DNA of 64,000 nucleotides from NCBI GenBank assembly GCA_019916065.1, contig CM034233.1, positions 50,186,009 to 50,250,008 of the forward strand, read 5' to 3'. The notes below the pieces were generated by a model, which saw only the letters and a program-made list of their open reading frames with translations, was not told the DNA's origin and made no database searches. The translations under genes were made by a program, and so were the position numbers. Shown piece after piece: positions 58,051-64,000 of the stretch (the stretch's first letter is position 1; each line of letters starts with the position of its first letter). The DNA comes from Vitellaria paradoxa. Lineage: Eukaryota; Streptophyta; Magnoliopsida; Ericales; Sapotaceae.

Positions 58051-59841
58051 TCAATCCTGCTCTTCATGCTGAAACATGATTTCTTTCTCAGAAGTGCTAA
58101 ATTGCTGTTTCTGTTCACTTTTTGTTCTGTTATCTAGTTTCTGTTTCAGCTGCATTTCCTCTTCATTTTTCATTATTTCTTGCTCATTTTCTTCCTCAAT
58201 TTCTTCAGCAGGTGGTTTGTAATCTGGCTTGACAATTTGCTTTCCACTTCTCAATGTTGAAACAGCTTGTACATGCTCCAGATTTTCATTTGCAGCAGAT
58301 GAAGATGATTCACTGAAATGAACTTGGCTTGTAGGATTTGGTCTTGGCTGAGATGGAAGCTTTCCTGATTCTCTGATGGTTAAAGCTTGAGTTAGCTTTG
58401 ACAATTGACTTCGGATGTCTTCCATGGCCCTGTTTGTCTGCTCTTGAAACTTGAAATTCTGATTATTGGTTCCAATCTGCCCCTTGCATAAATTGTTACA
58501 AGGTGTCTTCCAAAGATCTTTTGTGAGGTGGCTGATAAAATTTGTGTTCTGCTGAGGTTGAAAAGGCTGAGAAGGAAATGGTTGGGATTGCATAGGTTGT
58601 TGAGGTTGGTATTGTTGGTTCTGTGCTTCTGCTTTCCAAGAAAGGTTTGGATGATTTCTGTAGCCAGGGTTGTAGTTATTCGAATATGGACTATGGCCTT
58701 ATGAATATGTGTTCATCCCCTGATTTTGATTGAAGGGTCTTGCAGCTTGTGTGGGATTTGCTTGACCATAGAGAACTTCCTTAAAAGCTGGAAGTGTTGG
58801 GCAATCATCAGTCCTGTGGTCTGCGGTTTCACACAGCACACACATTACTTCACTCTCCTTCAATGTTTGCTTCTTTTGCTCCATCAATTCAAACTTTCTT
58901 GACAATGCAGCCAACCTAGCTCCAACATCATCTGCCTCATTGAGATGGAACTTTCCTCTATCATTTGATCTGTCAAAAAATTCAGAAAAAGACGGGGAGA
59001 CTACCTCCCATTGTTTAGTGTTTTCAGCTAAAGCATCAAAGAAATGTAAAGCCTCTTCAGCAGTTTTGTCATAGAATTCACCATTACACATGGTGGCAAC
59101 CAACATTTTCAGATTTGGAGTTAATGTATTATGGAAAAAATTAACAATTCTCCAAGATTCAAAACCATGATGTGGACATGCTTGCAACAATTCCTTGAAT
59201 CTTTCCCATGCTTGAGCAAATGTTTCGTTGGATTTACACACAAAATTCATTATTTGCTGTTGAAGAATTACAGTTCTATTTGCAGGAAAATACTTCTTCA
59301 AAAATTTTGTTTGCATGTCTCTCCAAGTACCTATTGATCTAGGCTCAAGTGAATTCAACCACATTTTTGCCTTGTCTTTCAATGAAAATAGAAATAATTT
59401 AAGCCTAACCATGTCCTCATTAACATTCCTATCCATGCAAGTTCCACAAACATCTTCAAATTCTTTCATATGCATGTAAGGATTTTCTGAGTCCATGCCA
59501 TGAAAAGTTGGTAAAAGCTGAATTGTTCCAGGTTTAAAATGAAAATTCTGATGTCCATTTGGAAGAACAATGCAAGATGGAGTGGTTTGTCTAGCTGGAT
59601 AAAGATATTCTCAGGGAGGTCTAAGGATGTTTTGATCCATTTGGTCATTCTCTCCTTGAACACTTCCTTCCGGCAGAACAGGTGGTGGTGGATCCATATG
59701 TGCAACAGAAAATTCAGATTGTGAATGTGATGCAGCAGATTCAATCAATTCAGCAAGAGAAGATGGAGAATGCAATTCAGATCTGTTTCCAACAAGTTTA
59801 CCAGACCTTAAAAGCATAAACAGAAATTCAGACTGAAACAA
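58051..59841 (-). pseudogene. Element D gag (frameshifted)
   Basis: N-terminal piece 59841-59611 (proline-rich MDPPPPVLPEGSV), a shift, then the gag core from 59496: NPYMHMKEFEDVCGTCMDRN, RLKLFLFSLKDKAKMWLNSL, FLKKYFPANRT, and WERFKELLQACPHHGFESW. A zinc knuckle CVLCETADHRTDDC (CX2CX4HX4C, about 58800-58845) follows. After another shift the C-terminal part (58593-58051) has QTNRAMEDIRSQLSKLTQAL and VSTLRSGKQIV, characteristic Athila gag sequence. Confidence 0.9.
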
Positions 59842-60070
59842 AACTCCAATCTAACCTCCTAACTTCACAATTTCATCTACTGATTCACAGAGAAATGCAA
59901 CTACAGCTTACAGTAGAGAAATGCAGTAGTATTCGAATATCAGATGAAACAGTTTCAAATCAGAAATTCAGGATTCAGATGCAAACAGTTCTAAAACTAA
60001 ACTAACAACCAAGACTATAAAAAAAATAGAAACAGAGATGGAACAAAGTTACCCAACAAGTTAAGCAGCT
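59842..60070 (-). other. 5' leader remnant of element D
   Basis: Noncoding sequence upstream of gag, with an attcgaat palindrome at 59931. The border with flanking DNA is somewhere in 60065-60110. Confidence 0.5.
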
Positions 60071-60119
60071 CTGTTGTTGAAAATGGTGGTGAGATGTACT
60101 GTCAGTTTATTTTCTTGGT

Positions 60120-61094
60120 TTCATATTTTTTAATTTTATGAAAAAAAAAAAGAGGGAGAAGAGTTTGATTATCTTATTTTAAACTTAATACGTTTCACAA
60201 AGTGTTTTATTTATGTGATGTGCATATTTATACAAGAACAATGATCAAGAAAGAATTAACAAGTTCAAATATTGGGGGGGAATTTATCTTAATTAAATTT
60301 AAGTATTAGGAAATGTTGTAATTTTTTAGATTGTATATAGGAGCATTATTTTGTCACGAAATTGCTAAGGGGGGAGATTGTTAGATTATTTTTGTAATTG
60401 GCAAATTAGTAAACAAAGTAATGATTTTAAACTTGGTTTTGTAACAAAATTACCAAAGGAGGAGATTGTTAGGTTTATTTTTGTAATTGGCAAATTAATA
60501 AACAAAACAATGATTTTAAACTTGTACTTTTAGACATTTGGTTAAGGTGTCAAAGGTATAGGCTTGAAAATTTTTTGAAAAGTTTTCTAAAGAAGGTTGG
60601 AAATACTTTAAGTAAGTTTATAATATTAAGGAGATTGGAAAGTTTTCCTAAAAAACTTTAGAAAGACTCTTAAAAGGATTTTGGAAATAGGAAAATATAA
60701 TCCTATGTAGCATTGGATTGTTATGGTGCTCTATATATTGAAATCTTCTCCTAGGGTTTTTGAAGATAGGGAACGTGAGACATGCTACTACATTAATTTA
60801 AGAGCTCTCTTTCATCTCTTAGCCAAACAATTTTAAATATTCATGATTCCTGATCTTCAAGGGATTGAAGATAATGTCTTTTACTAGCGAGAGTTTGTCA
60901 TTGTAATACGAGCAAAGTCTCAATGCAAGGGATCAAAAAGTTTCGATTGTGTAACTTTGTAGTTGTAACTTTGTAATCCTTTTATATAATGAAAGAAGTT
61001 TATGGTATTCTGGGTTTGAGTTCCACGTTAAAATCCTTGTGTTTTTTTAGTTTTTAGTATTGTGCTTAAGTAATCTATTAGTTCTACGCTTCAC
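60120..61094 (+). mobile_element. Ty1/copia (SIRE-like) 3' end with LTR
   Basis: A purine tract (aaggaggaga, about 60456-60465) precedes an LTR-like stretch 60467-61094 that starts TGTTAGGTTTATTTTTG and ends CTACGCTTCACA, including an ataatgaaagaag segment (about 60987) of the kind found in SIRE/Maximus LTRs. Sequence to the left is the decayed 3' end of the internal region. No pol is present. The family name is inference. Confidence 0.55.
60360..60535 (+). repeat. Duplicated PPT/LTR junction, period 88
   Basis: A purine tract followed by TGTTAG occurs at 60367-60384 and again at 60455-60472; about 80 bp match in each, including gtaattggcaaatta and aatgattttaaacttg. Confidence 0.8.
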
Positions 61095-61104
61095 ATATTT
61101 TTTC

Positions 61105-61925
61105 AAAGTTAGAAAATAAAATAATAATTTTAATATGGTTGAGTAGTTTTTGGCAACTTTTAGGTGCGTAGTAAAACAAATAGAAATAAATAAAAATAAA
61201 AATTAATAATTTTTATAAAATAATTAATTTTTAATATATTTGTTATAAATGAAATTTATTTTAATTTTTAACATATTGTCAAAAATTTTAAAGGTTTATT
61301 TATGAAGTATAATTTTGTCTATTTAAATTATATAAAAGAATAGAAATTTGTAGTTTACTCGGTCCTGTTTAGAGGATAAAAAACATAAACTCTTGGTGTT
61401 TTAGGTATTTGATTAAACACCAAAAGTTGTCAATAATCCTATGCGATAGGTTGCCAAAATATCAATTTTTTAGTAACTTATGAATTTGGTTTAAAGTGAA
61501 ATAACTATTATATCATTCGACAACTTAACAAAAAATTGATGTGTTAACAACTTGCTACATAGGATTATTGATAATTTTGATACTTTACCAAACACCTAAA
61601 ACATCAAAAGTTTGTGTTTTTTTAATTTTTTTATCTTCAAAATGGGGCCTGAGTGAAACTGCAAATTTTTATTCTTTTATATAACTTGATAGACATTATT
61701 ATTCTTTATAAATAAACTTTTAACAATTTTGAAAAAAAACACTTAAACCTAGTTTGGTACAAGAGAATATATTAAAAATTAAAACAAAATTTCTTTATAA
61801 CAAGTATATTAAAAATTAATTATTTTTATTTTTATTTATTTGTATTTGTTTTATTACACACCTAAAAGTTACCAAAAATTACTCAATCACATTAAAAATA
61901 TTTTTTATTTTATTTTCTAACTTAA
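61105..61925. mobile_element. Long palindromic foldback element (MITE-like)
   Basis: The left half is an imperfect inverse of the right half over about 400 bp per arm, with the centre near 61500-61515. Matching pairs include gagtagtttttggcaacttt (61141) against aaagttaccaaaaattactc (right arm near 61865), and gtcaataatcctatg (left) against cataggattattgat (right). There is no ORF. Borders are approximate and no target duplication is certain. Confidence 0.75.
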
Positions 61926-62038
61926 TCAAATAAAAAATTAATTTTTTTTATTTATAAACCTTTTTTAACTCACACGCACAATGCCCAGGACCATAGAAGG
62001 CATCAAGTCAAATTGCATAAAAAAAAAATAGCCATCAG
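61926..62038 (-). other. Short flank, possible 3' UTR
   Basis: If the exon at 62039-62143 is real this would be its 3' UTR. No other signal. Confidence 0.25.
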
Positions 62039-62143
62039 TTATTGGTGTTTTCTCCGCAAGGCGATGGCATTTCCCTCGACTTCAGCCCTCTTTCCCAGGG
62101 GGACCAGGATTGTCAAATCATTGGATGGAGGAGGATGTTTAGG
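62039..62143 (-). CDS. Possible terminal exon of an unidentified gene
   Basis: GC-richer than its surroundings. On the - strand an acceptor CTACAG (its AG at 62144-62145) is followed by 34 open codons (starting PKHPPPSNDLTILVPLG) and TAA at 62041-62039. I do not recognise the protein. The 5-bp target duplication of the solo LTR starts one base from the acceptor, so the insertion would sit at the very end of the upstream intron. It could equally be a gene fragment carried by a transposon. Confidence 0.25.
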   Translation of the reverse strand, partial: PKHPPPSNDLTILVPLGKRAEVEGNAIALRRKHQ

Positions 62144-62150
62144 CTGTAGC

Positions 62151-63658
62151 TGCTTGTTCTTACTTAATTACCTCACTCCAAAATAAAAGCTCAGATGAAA
62201 ATTCAGATTATCAATTCAAATTTAAAAAAAAAAATGTTAAGTGAGGTAAATCAAGACAAGTTTTCCCCCAAGTGCAAGGTGTGGTTGAAGCACAAAATAA
62301 CTGGTAAGTCCCAGGTCATTTCCACAGGGATCTAGGGAGTAATAAAGTGAATGACTCTAATGGAGATTAATTTGGCAAAACACAACTCATAAAAAAATGT
62401 GAAACAGAAAATCAAAATCTGATTTGGTTGGTTGATGGTTTTGAACTAGTTTTCCAAAAGCAAAATGAATTTAAACTTAAAGATTAAGTGATAAAAAAGG
62501 TTGAGCAAGACAAGTTTAATACCAATCCGAATGAATTTCAAGTGCCAAGAGTTTATAAATTACCAAATCAATTTGTGCTGATTTTTTTGAGAAAATTAAT
62601 TTCAATTGAAACAAATCATGGATTAAATACTCAATGTGCATAACCTATTTTAAGGACAATAGGAGTTCTAATTCTAGCAACCCACATACAACAATGTCAT
62701 GAGAGTTCTAAGTTAAGCAACACCTATGAACTCATCAATAGGATATACAAATTTGGGTTAATCGGGTCTTGAATCAATGAGTTCTAAGACACCCAGCTGT
62801 AAATTGACTTGATAATCATAAGAACTCAAAGTAAATCCATGAAGTTCGGCCACTTGAGATTCATTAGAAGGGCATTACCCTTGCCTTGGCCCAAGAAGAC
62901 TTAGCCGAGCATATTAAAGAGAAGAAAAACAGAAATGGAAATCTGAATTGAAGACATTTCAAACTGAAAAAGAAAATTTAATGGATTTAGAACTGAAAAT
63001 CTGATTACAGAAATTGAAATGAATTCAAAATGTAAATCTCAAAAACTCCAATGCCGAATTGAAATTAAAATGTAAAACTATGAACTCTCAATAAAATTTC
63101 TCTCAAAACCTCTCTCTCCAAAACTGAATTTCTTTCCCCCGACTTCCTCTGCTTTCTTGCGTGTCTCTCTCTCAACCTCTCTCTTCCTTCTCTCTCCTCT
63201 AACCGAATGTAATCCTCATGATAGCTCCTTCTTTCTCCTATTTTTTTTTACTAATTTGCCCTCCCTGGATTGCAGGTTACATCACATAGAGAAGTTGGGG
63301 TCACATGGAATTCGTTGCTGTGAAGAAGCTTATATTCGAATACAGTAAAACCATATTCGAATATGATCCTCTGCTGCAGAAATTTCCAGAATAGTGATTC
63401 TGATCTCTTTGCATTGATTTCAACTGAATTTTCTTCTTCTTCTTAAATAGCTTCAATCCTTTGATGTGCTGTGCAGCATGCTTTCTTCTCAACATCCTCA
63501 ATGTAGCTTAATTTCTTGTTTTTGTGATGGAAATCAACACATATTCCACTTTGGAGATATGGAGATGGAATCTGCACAAAACATAGATTTTATATCTTTT
63601 TATGATGTGTGCAAGTGTAATTTGAATATATAAATATGTAACAATTGATGTCCAATCA
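62151..63658 (-). mobile_element. Solo LTR of the Athila (element D) family with TSD
   Basis: Highly similar to 48350-49837 over the full LTR. Flanked on both sides by gtagc (62146-62150 and 63659-63663), a perfect 5-bp target duplication. On the - strand starts TGATTGGACATC and ends AAGCA. It is therefore an independent insertion reduced to one LTR, not the missing 5' LTR of element D. Confidence 0.85.
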
Positions 63659-63663
63659 GTAGC

Positions 63664-64000
63664 GATCGCATGAATAGTTAATAAAATATAAATTTCTCCT
63701 ACATTTAAGTATATTAATCATTTTGGCATCATTAGTGATCGTCTTAAACGGTTGCAATTTTATAAAATCTTTAGTGATTGCAGCTTTTTTAAATTTTCAA
63801 TAAAAAATTATTTATTGTGCTATTTTACCTGTATCCAAAGCAATTTATACATGTATTCCTAATATTAAATCATCTAACAACTGACACAGATTTTGTAAAT
63901 AAAAATATACATTTATTATTAAAATTTAAAAATTATTCACAAATATGTTACAAATTCAAAGTAAAATAAACATCAAAGAAAACGAAATACAGAGATCTCA
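63664..64000. other. AT-rich flank
   Basis: Contains two short related segments (tagtgatcgtcttaaacggt and tagtgattgcagc). No gene recognised. Confidence 0.4.

Larger units (their letters stand above)
48350..60070 (-). mobile_element. Element D: Athila-type Ty3/gypsy retrotransposon lacking its 5' LTR
   Basis: Reading right to left: gag, protease, RT-RNase H, integrase, an extra ORF in the env position, PPT and a 1488-bp 3' LTR (48350-49837). The order, the wording of gag and RT, and the extra ORF mark the Athila lineage. Coding damage is light (a few frameshifts), so it is younger than elements A-C. At the right end the 5' leader stops near 60070-60110 and unrelated sequence begins; no primer binding site or 5' LTR adjoins. 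The related LTR at 62151-63658 has its own target duplication and is a separate solo LTR. Confidence 0.88.

Noticed and set aside
54297..59841. Endogenous plant pararetrovirus
   Set aside because: An integrase with D,D,E residues, an LTR and a PPT and Athila gag are present; no movement-protein or coat-protein motifs were seen.
62151..63658. Right LTR as the 5' LTR of element D
   Set aside because: gtagc flanks it on both sides, there is no primer binding site on its inner side, and over 2 kb of unrelated sequence separates it from gag.
1..64000. CRISPR arrays, bacterial operons, phage or organelle inserts
   Set aside because: No regularly spaced short repeats, no Shine-Dalgarno-linked gene runs, no rRNA or plastid/mitochondrial genes seen.

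Overview
This window is nuclear DNA from a flowering plant, probably a eudicot; I do not name a species. The evidence is AT-rich intergenic sequence, GT/AG introns, two plant genes recognisable from their encoded protein, and a dense load of plant transposable elements. It is not bacterial or viral: there are no operons and no CRISPR array. A run of 100 Ns (28537-28636) marks an assembly gap.

Left edge (1-10807): a three-layer nest of LTR retrotransposons. Element C (Ty3/gypsy chromovirus, + strand, both LTRs, 1-6303) sits inside the pol region of element B (Ty3/gypsy, + strand, 3' part, 6304-8910). Element B sits inside element A (Ty1/copia, - strand, 5' part, 8911-10807). All three are coding-dead. 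The whole stack lies in an intron of the next gene.

Gene 1 (11015 to about 22125, - strand): a Golgi GDP-mannose transporter of the GONST1 type. Five coding exons (16993-17210, 16714-16853, 13228-13357, 12446-12544, 11015-11169) join in consistent phase, except for a one-base shortfall in a T run of the first. The C-terminal exons are not in the window. The introns hold a solo LTR (13840-15595), a decayed partial copy of coding exon 1 (17368-17500), a copia remnant and a 5'-truncated LINE (19176-19800).

Middle (22.2-45.7 kb): repeat-dominated intergenic DNA. It holds a 3.7-kb solo LTR (22610-26338) with a perfect 5-bp target duplication, a decayed LTR pair, several MITE families (two copies with 9-bp target duplications, one carrying a nested SINE with a 15-bp duplication), tRNA-derived SINEs, RTE-type LINE ends, tandem duplications and microsatellites. 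The only clear gene here is gene 2 (38248-38928, - strand), a single-exon vacuolar iron transporter homolog of the VTL/nodulin-21 type with a TATA box upstream.

Right (45.7-64 kb): a 140-bp-class tandem repeat (47713-48025) precedes a large Athila-type Ty3/gypsy element (48350 to about 60070, - strand). This has a 3' LTR, PPT, an env-position ORF, integrase, RNase H, RT, protease and gag, but no 5' LTR. After it come a copia LTR with a duplicated PPT/LTR junction, an approximately 820-bp palindromic foldback element (about 61105-61925), a possible terminal exon of an unknown gene, and a solo LTR (62151-63658) of the same Athila family with its own 5-bp target duplication.

I found no dedicated new biochemical system. 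The novelty is structural: nested insertions dated by target duplications, the exon duplication and displaced 3' half of the transporter gene, the long palindrome, and a recurring TTCGAA-centred palindrome in the Athila family.
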